DNA from: Prochlorococcus sp. AG-418-D13
GTDB lineage: Bacteria; Cyanobacteriota; Cyanobacteriia; PCC-6307; Cyanobiaceae
Reading direction: 5' to 3'
Assembly (NCBI GenBank): GCA_003214315.1
Contig: QCLU01000006.1
Coordinates: 1 to 64,000 of the forward strand
Length of the DNA: 64,000 nucleotides
Part shown: in pieces, positions 17,190 through 25,298 of the stretch
Layout of the letters: every line of letters begins with the position of its first letter
How positions within the stretch are numbered: the stretch's first letter is position 1
Notes under the pieces: generated by a model
What the model saw: the letters and a program-made list of their open reading frames with translations, nothing else
Database searches by the model: none
What the model was told of the DNA's origin: nothing
Translations under genes and position numbers: made by a program

Positions 17190-17489
17190 ATGGCTTCTTA
17201 CAAAGTTACACTCATCAGCGAAGGTGAAGGTCTCAATTCAACTATCGAAGTACCTGATGACCAGTACATCCTTGATGCTGCTGAAGAACAAGGTATCGAC
17301 CTTCCTTATTCCTGCAGAGCTGGAGCATGTTCAACATGTGCTGGAAAAGTTACTTCAGGTAGTGTTGATCAATCTGATCAAAGTTTCTTAGATGATGACC
17401 AACTAGAAGCTGGTTTTGTACTCACATGTGTTGCTTATCCAACATCTGACGTAACAATTACAACTCATGCCGAGGAAGAATTGTATTAA
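17190..17489 (+). CDS. petF: plant-type [2Fe-2S] ferredoxin
   Basis: A 99-aa soluble electron carrier taking electrons from photosystem I to FNR and other acceptors. The cluster ligands Cys42, Cys47, Cys50 ([12 protein letters not shown]) and Cys80 (LTCVAYP) are all present and the length is standard. The C-terminal EEELY is the usual ferredoxin end. Codon use is visibly richer in C-ending codons than its neighbours, fitting a highly expressed gene. ATG start after a 134-bp leader; a strong Rho-independent terminator follows at 17535-17562. Confidence 0.97.
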   Translation: MASYKVTLISEGEGLNSTIEVPDDQYILDAAEEQGIDLPYSCRAGACSTCAGKVTSGSVDQSDQSFLDDDQLEAGFVLTCVAYPTSDVTITTHAEEELY

Positions 17490-17534
17490 TTATAAAAAAT
17501 TAACTTTTCTAAGTTGATTATTAATTATTTCTCT

Positions 17535-17562
17535 GCCACCCTCTATAAAGGTGGCTTTTTTT
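17535..17562 (+). terminator. Rho-independent terminator of petF
   Basis: GCCACC, nine-base loop and GGTGGC followed by seven T. It lies 46 nt after the petF stop. The 3' arm (AAAGGTGG) also resembles a Shine-Dalgarno for the ATG at 17565, so the hairpin would hide the ribosome binding site of the next gene. Confidence 0.88.
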
Positions 17563-17564
17563 GA

Positions 17565-17933
17565 ATGAATAAATTTGAATTTTTCAAGACTGGTAGTGTT
17601 CAATCAAGTTATGGAGGTCAGTACAGTTATAAGGTAATTGGACCATGTTGTAGGCTATATGATAGAGAAGAGTTACCCTGGCCCTGTTCAAGACTAGCTT
17701 GGAGAAGTAAGGAGCCTAGTTGGAGAAGAATAGGTTCTAGGTTCGTTGCGGATATGGCTTCACGAAAATGCCCATCTTACTCAGTTCAGATTTTGGAGCC
17801 TGGATCAAAACCTGTTGAAACAGTTATAACTCTTTTTTCAAAGAAATTTTCTTCTGATATACAAGAATGGTGGTATAGCAAAAAACCAGGCTCAAAAGAG
17901 CCTGGTAATATCTTCCCATCTGAAGTTACTTAG
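17565..17933 (+). CDS. conserved hypothetical protein, 122 aa
   Basis: A 122-aa basic, aromatic-rich soluble protein with five cysteines, including a Cys-Cys pair (VIGPCCRLYDREELPWPCSR region, residues 25-44). No family recognised; the composition is coherent and no internal ATG is available before residue 64, so the ATG at 17565 is likely. That start is two bases beyond the T-tract of the petF terminator, leaving almost no independent leader. Its 3' coding region contains the terminator of the convergent pentapeptide gene. Confidence 0.75.
   Translation: MNKFEFFKTGSVQSSYGGQYSYKVIGPCCRLYDREELPWPCSRLAWRSKEPSWRRIGSRFVADMASRKCPSYSVQILEPGSKPVETVITLFSKKFSSDIQEWWYSKKPGSKEPGNIFPSEVT
17880..17906 (-). 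terminator. minus-strand Rho-independent terminator inside a convergent CDS
   Basis: Read on the minus strand: a nine-base-pair stem (ACCAGGCTC with GAGCCTGGT), a four-T loop, then a six-T tract. It lies 37 nt beyond the stop of the pentapeptide gene at 17943-18503 and within the last 18 codons of the convergent 122-aa gene, where it codes a KPGSKEPG stretch. Confidence 0.82.
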
Positions 17934-17942
17934 CTTTAAATC

Positions 17943-18503
17943 TTATGCTTTTGGCTTTGGTGGCATGTAACCTTTTAAGCCGGTGCATTCAAGACTATCA
18001 ATTGTATTGACTCCAGTTTGTGGGTTAGTTCCACTAGCTCTTTCACATAATGATTTTCTCTGAGAAAGATCAAGATTTGCATCAGTAAAGTCTGCTCCAT
18101 CAATAATTGCTCCATCAAAAACACTTTTCATTAGCTCACCATTTGTAAGATTCGCATCAGATAAATCAGCATTATCAAAACGTACAGCATATGCAATAAG
18201 ATCTTTCATGTTGGCGTTTTTAAAACTAGAATTCTTTGCAGTTGTCACGCTCATATAGGCACCTTGTAGATTAGCCTCTCCTAAATCTTGATAAGATAAA
18301 TCATATTTTACAAATTCATTATTTTGAAGATCTGCACCATGAAGATCCTCTTTCAATCCATCTACTGATGAAGGGTCGCTAGGATAAAGTGCATTAGCAG
18401 AAATTGGATAAAGAAGTAAACCAATAATCAATGGAAGAAAAATAAGAAGTCTTTTGAAAGACTTATTAAGTGATGAAAAAATAGAGACCATTTCGATCGA
18501 CAT
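17943..18503 (-). CDS. pentapeptide-repeat protein, probably thylakoid lumen
   Basis: A 186-aa protein with an N-terminal signal sequence (hydrophobic core about residues 17-36, cleavage probably after ANA) and pentapeptide repeats of the A(D/N)LxX type across about residues 50-145: ADLQN, ANLQG, ANMKD, ADLSD, ANLTN, ADFTD, ANLDL. The repeats fold as a right-handed beta helix. The C-terminus has two Cys and a conserved-looking CTGLKGYMPPKP end. Similar lumenal proteins exist in cyanobacteria and chloroplasts, function unknown. ATG at 18503 chosen; TTG at 18506 and ATG at 18491 are in frame. Confidence 0.9.
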   Translation of the reverse strand: MSIEMVSIFSSLNKSFKRLLIFLPLIIGLLLYPISANALYPSDPSSVDGLKEDLHGADLQNNEFVKYDLSYQDLGEANLQGAYMSVTTAKNSSFKNANMKDLIAYAVRFDNADLSDANLTNGELMKSVFDGAIIDGADFTDANLDLSQRKSLCERASGTNPQTGVNTIDSLECTGLKGYMPPKPKA

Positions 18504-18577
18504 CAAATAGAAAAACCTAAGACTATTATTTCATGGGTTGGTCATTTACAACGCTCCTGCTAACGAACTGTTGCAGT

Positions 18578-19516
18578 TTATTTTATTTCTGCCGTTAGAA
18601 AATCTTTGGCAAGGTGAGTATTTGGAAAAACTTTTTGAGCCTCTTTAAGCAAATCGCTTGGCGTAATTGCATTTTTATTTGTGTATCTTGGACTTAAATG
18701 AGTAATAATTAATTTTTTTGCATTAGATAATAATGCTGTTTGGGCAGCCATGATTGTTGTGGAATGTAATTTTTCATAGGCCATGCTCTCATCCTCCTGA
18801 GAAAATGTTGATTCATGTACAAGTAAATCGGCATTTTTCGATAGTGAAACAGCTGATTCACTAAAGACTGTATCTGTGCAATAAACAAAACTTTCTCCCT
18901 CTCTAGGAGGCCCACAGAATTCTTTCCCATCAAATATCCTCCCATCCGCTAATACGACTTTTTTACCTTGTTGTAGTTCTGAATAAATTGGTCCAGGTGC
19001 TATTTTTAGAGACTGTGCTTTTTTGATATCAAATATACCTGGCTTATCTTTTTCACTCACCCTATAACCATAAGCAGGTATTTTATGTTTAAGGCAGGCG
19101 CAATTTACTTTTATTTTATTGTTTTCAAATAGAATTTTATTTTTTGATGCAAAATTTTCAACTTCCACAAAATCCAATGGGAATGACAATTTACAAAAAC
19201 TACTATTAAGTGCTGAATTTATAAAACTTCGCAACTCTGAAGGACCGTAAATTTCAATACCTCCACTATTTCCTGACAAACCTAAGGTAGCTAAAAGTCC
19301 AGGCAAACCATAAACATGGTCACCATGCATATGGGTAATAAATATTTTCTTGATTTGTGAGGATTTAATATTGCTTTTCATTATTTGATGTTGTGTTCCT
19401 TCACCGCAATCAAAAAGCCAAACTTCTGATGACTGTGATAATTTAAGAGCTAGGGAAGAAACATTTCTCGTTAAAGAAGGGACTCCTGAACTTGTTCCTA
19501 AGAAGGTGATATTCAC
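18578..19516 (-). CDS. rnz: ribonuclease Z
   Basis: A 312-aa metallo-beta-lactamase-fold endonuclease that removes the 3' trailer from tRNA precursors, needed here because the tRNA genes in this window lack an encoded CCA. The zinc motif THMHGDH is at residues 61-67. Other marks are the N-terminal FLGTSSGVPS, FCGPPREGESFVYCTDT near 200-216, a VHESTF segment and the late ITHLSPRY. Length is standard. ATG start at 19516. Confidence 0.95.
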   Translation of the reverse strand: MNITFLGTSSGVPSLTRNVSSLALKLSQSSEVWLFDCGEGTQHQIMKSNIKSSQIKKIFITHMHGDHVYGLPGLLATLGLSGNSGGIEIYGPSELRSFINSALNSSFCKLSFPLDFVEVENFASKNKILFENNKIKVNCACLKHKIPAYGYRVSEKDKPGIFDIKKAQSLKIAPGPIYSELQQGKKVVLADGRIFDGKEFCGPPREGESFVYCTDTVFSESAVSLSKNADLLVHESTFSQEDESMAYEKLHSTTIMAAQTALLSNAKKLIITHLSPRYTNKNAITPSDLLKEAQKVFPNTHLAKDFLTAEIK

Positions 19517-19589
19517 TTATTTATGATATTTTTATTTTTATATCTGGATTAAATTTAGACTTTTAGTCAAACTTAGGCAAATTAAGCAT

Positions 19590-20780
19590 TTGTTTTTAAA
19601 CAAAGTGATACTTGAATTTAAAAATAATTATAGTAAATGTTGCCTGATAAGTGTTGTATTTATTTGTATTTTTCAGAGTCAAAGTGTTTTTGCATCTAGA
19701 GAGCCAATAATTAGAGTTTTGATATCAAAAAATAACAATTTAAGGATCAGATCAGATAGATCAATTCCTTTAACCATAGAGGGGAAATTTTTTTCAAGTA
19801 AAAAAATAAAAGGTTTAACTTTAAAAAATGAGAAAAATAGAAAAATTTTATATTTTGATAAAAATAAACAAAAAAAATATGACCTAAAAAGTAATCAACA
19901 ATTTCAAGTTAGATCTTCTGATGGAAGAGGTATATGGGTTGGTCAGAAGAGATTTTCTGGTAAGCTCAATCTCTTTGTACTTGATTCTGAAATATTGGTA
20001 GTAAATGTTTTAGGAATAGAAAAATACCTAAGTAGTGTAGTAGGTTCAGAGATGCCAACAAAATGGCCTATTGAAGCATTAAAGGCACAAGCAATTGCTT
20101 CTAGAACTTATGCTTTAAAGCAAAAGGGAAATAATTTATTTGATATAGATTCAACCCAGAAAAATCAAGTCTATAATGGCTTGGAGTCAAGAACTTATAA
20201 AACTATCAGAGCCGTTAAAAGTACAAGATCTTTGGTTTTAACATATAAAAATAAATTAATTAATGCTTTGTTCCATAGCAGCTCAGGTGGGATGACAGAA
20301 AACAGTCAAGATGTATGGAAGAATAAATATCCATATTTATCAAGTGTGAGAGATTTTGATAAAAATAATCCAAAATTTAGATGGCAAAAAAAATTTTCGA
20401 GTAATGAATTAACAAATTTATTTCCCAAGATTGGAGGTTTAATAGATATAGAGATTCTAAATATTACTAGCACGGGGAGGGTAAAAAATGTAAAACTTAT
20501 TGGGGATTATGGTTCTGATCAAATGTCTGGGGTAGTTTTAAGAAAAAGATTAGGCCTCAACAGTAATTTTGTGAGATTTAAATTTTTTGAGGAAGAATTA
20601 AACAATAAATCTTCTATTAAAAAAAGTTTGATAGTTTTTGGACAGGGATCAGGTCATGGAGTAGGAATGAGTCAATGGGGTGCTAAATATCTGGCTTCTA
20701 GAGGTCAAAAGGCTGAAAGAATATTAAAACATTTTTATAGGGGTGTGCAGATTAAACCTTTTAGAAAAGATTACCTCTAG
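19590..20780 (+). CDS. SpoIID/LytB-domain protein
   Basis: A 396-aa exported protein. An N-terminal signal segment (about residues 18-33) is followed by a central SpoIID/LytB domain: LSSVVGSEMPTKWPIEALKA at about 149-168, then AIASRTYAL, SSSGGMTENSQDVW, and a C-terminal GQGSGHGVGMSQWGAKYLA motif near 353-371. SpoIID is a lytic peptidoglycan glycosyl hydrolase and LytB an amidase enhancer; cyanobacterial members are assumed to remodel the wall. The start is TTG at 19590, with a GTG five codons later as the alternative. Confidence 0.88.
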   Translation: MFLNKVILEFKNNYSKCCLISVVFICIFQSQSVFASREPIIRVLISKNNNLRIRSDRSIPLTIEGKFFSSKKIKGLTLKNEKNRKILYFDKNKQKKYDLKSNQQFQVRSSDGRGIWVGQKRFSGKLNLFVLDSEILVVNVLGIEKYLSSVVGSEMPTKWPIEALKAQAIASRTYALKQKGNNLFDIDSTQKNQVYNGLESRTYKTIRAVKSTRSLVLTYKNKLINALFHSSSGGMTENSQDVWKNKYPYLSSVRDFDKNNPKFRWQKKFSSNELTNLFPKIGGLIDIEILNITSTGRVKNVKLIGDYGSDQMSGVVLRKRLGLNSNFVRFKFFEEELNNKSSIKKSLIVFGQGSGHGVGMSQWGAKYLASRGQKAERILKHFYRGVQIKPFRKDYL

Positions 20781-20783
20781 AAA

Positions 20784-21707
20784 TTATTTAGCATTAAGTA
20801 CTAATTTTGGATTTATATTAGATTGATCTTTATTTAAGAAGCCTAACCCAAGTAGTGTTTGTTTTTTATCGATTACTTTTATGGGTTTTTTATAGTCAAA
20901 AGATTTGCTTTCCATGAAGTAATTAATATCAACTTTAATGGCTCTTCCTGTTTGCCAAAAATTTATTTGTTCTTCATTAATTAAGACAAATGTTGGAATG
21001 TGATTAAGAGCAGAAATTGTTGGAATAATAAAATTTTTCGAGTTTTTTTTCCCTTTTTCTTTCTCGATATCAGATATTTTTATCGATTTTTGTTCATCAA
21101 AGCCACAAGCTGAAATTCTTTTTAGTTGTAGAAGGCAACCTTCAGAATTAAGAATTTTTCCTACATCTCTTGCAATTGCTCTTATATATGTGCCAGCGGA
21201 ACATTCGATTTTTATTTCTATGATTCCGTTTATTTGGTCCCATTTCATTAAAGTAAGTTCGTCTATTTTTACTTCTCTTGGCGCTAATTCAAAATTTTCA
21301 TTCCTGAAAGATTTTTTATAAGCTCTCTCACCATTGACGTGAACACTAGATACTTTCGGCGGAATTTGTTTAATAATTCCTCTAAATCTATTTAAGTATT
21401 GATCTAATTTTTCATCACTGATTTTAGGCCAACTTTTTTGATTAATTATTTCTCCGTGAATATCATCAGTGTTAGTTCTTAAACCTAATTTAATTTGACC
21501 TATGTAAGTTTTACCCTGAGGAAGATATTGAATAAATCTTGTTGCACTTCCTATCGCGATTGGTAATGTTCCTACAACTTCTGGATCAAGAGTTCCTGTA
21601 TGCCCGACCTTTTTTGTATTTAGTAACTTTCTTATTTGTTTAACACAGTCATGAGAGGTACAGCCTTTATCTTTATTAATTACTAAGAATCCATCTTTAG
21701 TTTCCAT
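20784..21707 (-). CDS. truB: tRNA pseudouridine-55 synthase
   Basis: A 307-aa enzyme that makes pseudouridine 55 in the T-loop of tRNAs. The catalytic Asp41 is in [15 protein letters not shown], preceded by the KDKGCTSHD region, with a YxxxxxGxxTxTDD-like LGLRTNTDD near 93-101 and [13 protein letters not shown] near 170-182. The C-terminal extension has no clear PUA domain motif. ATG start. Its 3' end lies 3 bp from the convergent SpoIID gene. Confidence 0.95.
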   Translation of the reverse strand: METKDGFLVINKDKGCTSHDCVKQIRKLLNTKKVGHTGTLDPEVVGTLPIAIGSATRFIQYLPQGKTYIGQIKLGLRTNTDDIHGEIINQKSWPKISDEKLDQYLNRFRGIIKQIPPKVSSVHVNGERAYKKSFRNENFELAPREVKIDELTLMKWDQINGIIEIKIECSAGTYIRAIARDVGKILNSEGCLLQLKRISACGFDEQKSIKISDIEKEKGKKNSKNFIIPTISALNHIPTFVLINEEQINFWQTGRAIKVDINYFMESKSFDYKKPIKVIDKKQTLLGLGFLNKDQSNINPKLVLNAK

Positions 21708-21783
21708 TTTTAATATTAAGAATACTTTGAGAAAGATTTATGATCATTCTATGATTTTGGTATTGGAAATTTAGAGTAAGAAA

Positions 21784-22521
21784 TTGAAAGACGATGATTC
21801 TATTTTAAAAGAGTTTTTAGACAATGCTTTTAATTTGAAATCACATTTAATGGAATACTTATCTATTAGAGAATGTGATTTAGATGGATTCCTTGCAAAT
21901 GCAAAGATGAATTTGGCTAATTCACATCCTGGTGATGCTTTAAATGATGTTTCAGATTTTTACACTGAGATTGTAGGCGATAGGCATGTAGCTGATTTAG
22001 CTGCTTGGCACATCACAAGTAGAGACTACATTTCTGATACTTTAAAACTTCAACAGAGATTTTCTAGAGATTTAGTTTTAGATTTTGGAGGAGGTATTGG
22101 TACGCATGCCTTAGCTAACGCTATGTCTTCAAAAGTTGATCATGTTTTTTTTGTAGATATTAATCAAACAAATAGAAATTTTGTTGAATACAGGGCTAAA
22201 AAATTAGGAGTTGAAAAAAAACTTACTTTTTGCAAGAAGATTCAAGATACACAAATATTAAAATTTGACACGATAGTTTGTCTTGACGTTTTGGAACATC
22301 TTGCAGATCCAGCTTCTCAAATTAATACTTTCAGTGAGATTATGGATAGTAATTCAATTGCTCTATTTAATTGGTATTTCTACAAAGGAGATAAGAATGA
22401 ATATCCTTTTCATATCGATGATAGTCAAATTGTTGAAAAGTTTTTTGAGACTCTTCAATCAAATTTTTTAGAAGTATTTCATCCTATTCTTATAACTACA
22501 AGAGCTTATAAAAAAAATTAA
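21784..22521 (+). CDS. class I SAM-dependent methyltransferase
   Basis: A 245-aa soluble protein. SAM motif I is [15 protein letters not shown] at about residues 98-112, motif II FFVDINQ near 122, and motif IV ends in [13 protein letters not shown] near 163-175, the pattern of small-molecule methyltransferases. An N-terminal helical region of about 75 residues precedes the fold ([10 protein letters not shown] near 74). The substrate is unknown. TTG start at 21784. The 3' end overlaps the convergent rpmA by 4 bp. Confidence 0.88.
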   Translation: MKDDDSILKEFLDNAFNLKSHLMEYLSIRECDLDGFLANAKMNLANSHPGDALNDVSDFYTEIVGDRHVADLAAWHITSRDYISDTLKLQQRFSRDLVLDFGGGIGTHALANAMSSKVDHVFFVDINQTNRNFVEYRAKKLGVEKKLTFCKKIQDTQILKFDTIVCLDVLEHLADPASQINTFSEIMDSNSIALFNWYFYKGDKNEYPFHIDDSQIVEKFFETLQSNFLEVFHPILITTRAYKKN

Positions 22522-22778
22522 ATAACTATATTAACTCTTTTTCTATTTCTTAAATTTCTTTTAATGCTTTCGAAACTTACTATGCCTTCTTTTAGTGCAA
22601 AAAGGGTGTCATCTTTACCTTTCCCTACATTAATTCCAGGCAAAAATGATGTACCTCTTTGGCGAATTAAAATTGATCCAGCAGTCACTTTTTCTCCACC
22701 ATAAGCTTTTACACCCAGCCTTTTGGAATTTGAATCGCGACCGTTTCTTGTAGAGCCTGTTCCTTTTTTATGTGCCAT
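22518..22778 (-). CDS. rpmA: 50S ribosomal protein L27
   Basis: An 86-aa standard L27. The N-terminus [20 protein letters not shown] is characteristic, followed by [11 protein letters not shown] and [11 protein letters not shown]27 reaches towards the peptidyl-transferase centre. It begins with MAHKKG directly, with no cleavable leader as in Firmicutes. It lies 9 bp after rplU, the conserved L21-L27 pair. Confidence 0.97.
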   Translation of the reverse strand: MAHKKGTGSTRNGRDSNSKRLGVKAYGGEKVTAGSILIRQRGTSFLPGINVGKGKDDTLFALKEGIVSFESIKRNLRNRKRVNIVI

Positions 22779-22787
22779 TAGAAATGT

Positions 22788-23228
22788 TTAATTTGTAGAT
22801 TTTTCGGATTTTGGTTTAGTTTCCTTTTTAACAGTTTCTTTTTTTGAAGAAGACTTAGGATCCCCTTTCCCAATTGTTATAGATTTTACCATAACTCTTG
22901 TAAGTTCTTGTCTATGTCCCATTTTTCTTCTTGTCTTTTTTTTTGGACGCATTTTGTATACAAGAATTTTCTTATCTCTTTTATGGGAGACAACTTCTAA
23001 TTCAATTTTTGCATCCTTAACGTAAGGTTTTCCAACAGTGATAGCGTCTTTGTCTTTTAAGAGTAAAACTTTTTCTAGTGTTATCTTATCTTTCTCTTGT
23101 GCATTTAACCTGTCTATATCGTAGTATCTATTAACTTCGAACCAAAATTGTTGACCCGAAGTTTCTGCTATAGCATACAATTCATTACTCTTTAAAGAAT
23201 TGTTAGAGGAGTTTTTAGAATTTGTCAT
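22788..23228 (-). CDS. rplU: 50S ribosomal protein L21 with terminal extensions
   Basis: A 146-aa protein. The L21 core runs about residues 15-118 (YAIAETSGQQFWFEVNRYYD, then VGKPYV, KMRPKKKTRRKMGHRQELT). Compared with the ~103-aa bacterial norm it has an extra N-terminal Ser/Asn-rich segment of about 14 residues and a C-terminal Lys/Ser/Glu-rich tail of about 28. An ATG start at 23228. Upstream lies the intergenic space to kaiB, divergent, where kaiA is found in many cyanobacteria but is absent here. Confidence 0.95.
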   Translation of the reverse strand: MTNSKNSSNNSLKSNELYAIAETSGQQFWFEVNRYYDIDRLNAQEKDKITLEKVLLLKDKDAITVGKPYVKDAKIELEVVSHKRDKKILVYKMRPKKKTRRKMGHRQELTRVMVKSITIGKGDPKSSSKKETVKKETKPKSEKSTN

Positions 23229-23371
23229 ATCTTAAAGACGCTATCAGGCTCAAATTGATAATCTGATTTAGCCCAATTAGCAATCATAATTGTTTGTTTA
23301 TTTTCTTATTTTGTAGTGTAATAAGTCAAGGGTTGTTTTTAATCTTTTATATCAATTTAGGAACTATATCA

Positions 23372-23689
23372 ATGGCAGCAAGAAAAACATACATTTTAAA
23401 ACTCTATGTTGCAGGAAATACTCCTAATTCAATGAGAGCTTTAAATACTCTAAGAGGAATTTTAGAAAATGAATTCAAAGGAGTTTATGCTTTGAAGGTT
23501 ATTGATGTACTTAAGCAACCGCAACTTGCAGAAGAAGATAAGATTTTAGCCACACCAACGTTAGCTAAAATTTTACCGCCACCAGTAAGAAAAATAATAG
23601 GTGATCTTTCAGATAGAGAAAAAGTTTTAATTGGTTTAGATCTGCTTTTTGATGAATTAACTGAAAGTGAATATAGTGGAGATAAATAA
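23372..23689 (+). CDS. kaiB: circadian clock protein KaiB
   Basis: A 105-aa thioredoxin-like-fold protein that binds KaiC in the circadian cycle. It reads [19 protein letters not shown] at 7-25, and [25 protein letters not shown] around 42-66, both family hallmarks. The reading frame extends 26 codons further upstream, but the ATG at 23372 gives the usual KaiB start ([10 protein letters not shown]) and length. kaiC follows after 71 bp on the same strand; no kaiA lies upstream. Confidence 0.97.
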   Translation: MAARKTYILKLYVAGNTPNSMRALNTLRGILENEFKGVYALKVIDVLKQPQLAEEDKILATPTLAKILPPPVRKIIGDLSDREKVLIGLDLLFDELTESEYSGDK

Positions 23690-23760
23690 TAAATTTAATA
23701 CTTATATAATTAAAGATAAATTCAAAATTTATTTTACTTTTGTTTAATTAGCACAAAACT

Positions 23761-25290
23761 ATGAATGATAAGAAATTTGGTAAATCAAATAAAATGCAAG
23801 TACAAAAATTACCGACGGGAATAGAAGGCTTTGATGATGTTTGTAGGGGTGGGTTGCCTGTATCTCGAAGTACACTTGTTAGTGGTACGTCAGGAACTGG
23901 TAAAACTGTCTTTTCACTGCAATACTTACACCACGGAATTTGTAATTTTGATGAGCCTGGAATCCTTGTAACATTTGAAGAATCACCTTTAGATATTATT
24001 AGAAATGCCGCGAGTTTTGGATGGGATTTACAAGAATTAATTGATCAAAATAAACTTTTTATTTTGGATGCTTCTCCTGACCCTGATGGTCAGGATGTTG
24101 CGGGTAACTTTGATTTGTCTGGTCTTATTGAGAGAATTAGTTATGCAATTAGAAAATATAAAGCTAAAAGAGTTGCAATAGATTCAATAACTGCTGTCTT
24201 TCAACAGTATGATGCTATTTATGTTGTTAGACGAGAAATATTTAGACTCATAGCAAGATTAAAAGAGATAGGTGTGACGACAGTTATGACTACTGAAAGG
24301 GTTGATGATTATGGACCAATTGCTAGATATGGAGTAGAAGAATTTGTATCTGATAATGTTGTCTTACTAAGAAATGTTCTTGAGTCAGAAAAGAGAAGAA
24401 GAACTTTAGAAGTTTTGAAGTTAAGAGGTACTGTTCATATGAAAGGTGAATATCCATTCACTATGGGAATGGATGGAATAAGTGTGTTTGCTTTAGGAGC
24501 AATGAGGTTAACGCAGAGATCCTCAAATATTAGGATTAGCTCCGGAGTTAAAGATCTTGATGATATGTGCGGTGGAGGATATTTTCAAGATTCCATTATC
24601 CTCGCTACTGGAGCTACTGGTACGGGCAAAACAATGCTTGTATCAAAATTTGTTGAAGATGCTTATAACAATAACGAAAGAGCAATACTTTTTGCATATG
24701 AAGAATCTAGGGCTCAATTACTTAGGAATGCTACTAGCTGGGGAATAGATTTTGAAAAAATGGAAAGTGATGGGTTATTGAAAATTATTTGTGCATATCC
24801 TGAGTCAACTGGTTTAGAAGATCACTTACAAATTATAAAAACGCAAATTAATCAATTTAAACCAAAAAGAATGGCAATTGATTCTCTCTCTGCATTAGCT
24901 AGAGGTGTAAGTTTGAATGCATTTAGACAGTTTGTAATTGCTGTTACCGGTTATACAAAACAAGAGGAAATAGCAGGCTTTTTTACTAATACTGCAGAAG
25001 AATTTATGGGAAGTCATTCTATAACTGATTCTCATATCTCAACAATTACAGATACCATATTATTGCTTCAATATGTAGAAATAAAAGGTGAGATGGCACG
25101 AGCTATAAATGTTTTTAAAATGCGCGGATCATGGCATGATAAACGAATAAGAGAATTTATTATTACGAATAGCGGTCCAGAAATCAAAGACTCTTTTTCT
25201 AATTTTGAACAAATATTTAGTGGTGCCCCTCACAGAGTTGTACCTGATCAAAATGTTCAAAATGTTTTTAAAGGAGTAGATAATAATTAG
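23761..25290 (+). CDS. kaiC: circadian clock ATPase/kinase KaiC
   Basis: A 509-aa double RecA-like ATPase. CI has Walker A GTSGTGKT at 42-49 and catalytic FEESP at 72-76; CII has GATGTGKT at 284-291 and YEESR at 313-317. The autophosphorylation pair Ser427-Thr428 sits in SHISTITDT, equivalent to S431/T432 of Synechococcus elongatus. The C-terminal tail after residue 487 is shorter than the 519-aa S. elongatus protein. In Prochlorococcus, which lacks KaiA, KaiBC is reported to act as an hourglass-like timer. Confidence 0.97.
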   Translation: MNDKKFGKSNKMQVQKLPTGIEGFDDVCRGGLPVSRSTLVSGTSGTGKTVFSLQYLHHGICNFDEPGILVTFEESPLDIIRNAASFGWDLQELIDQNKLFILDASPDPDGQDVAGNFDLSGLIERISYAIRKYKAKRVAIDSITAVFQQYDAIYVVRREIFRLIARLKEIGVTTVMTTERVDDYGPIARYGVEEFVSDNVVLLRNVLESEKRRRTLEVLKLRGTVHMKGEYPFTMGMDGISVFALGAMRLTQRSSNIRISSGVKDLDDMCGGGYFQDSIILATGATGTGKTMLVSKFVEDAYNNNERAILFAYEESRAQLLRNATSWGIDFEKMESDGLLKIICAYPESTGLEDHLQIIKTQINQFKPKRMAIDSLSALARGVSLNAFRQFVIAVTGYTKQEEIAGFFTNTAEEFMGSHSITDSHISTITDTILLLQYVEIKGEMARAINVFKMRGSWHDKRIREFIITNSGPEIKDSFSNFEQIFSGAPHRVVPDQNVQNVFKGVDNN

Positions 25291-25298
25291 ATAATATC

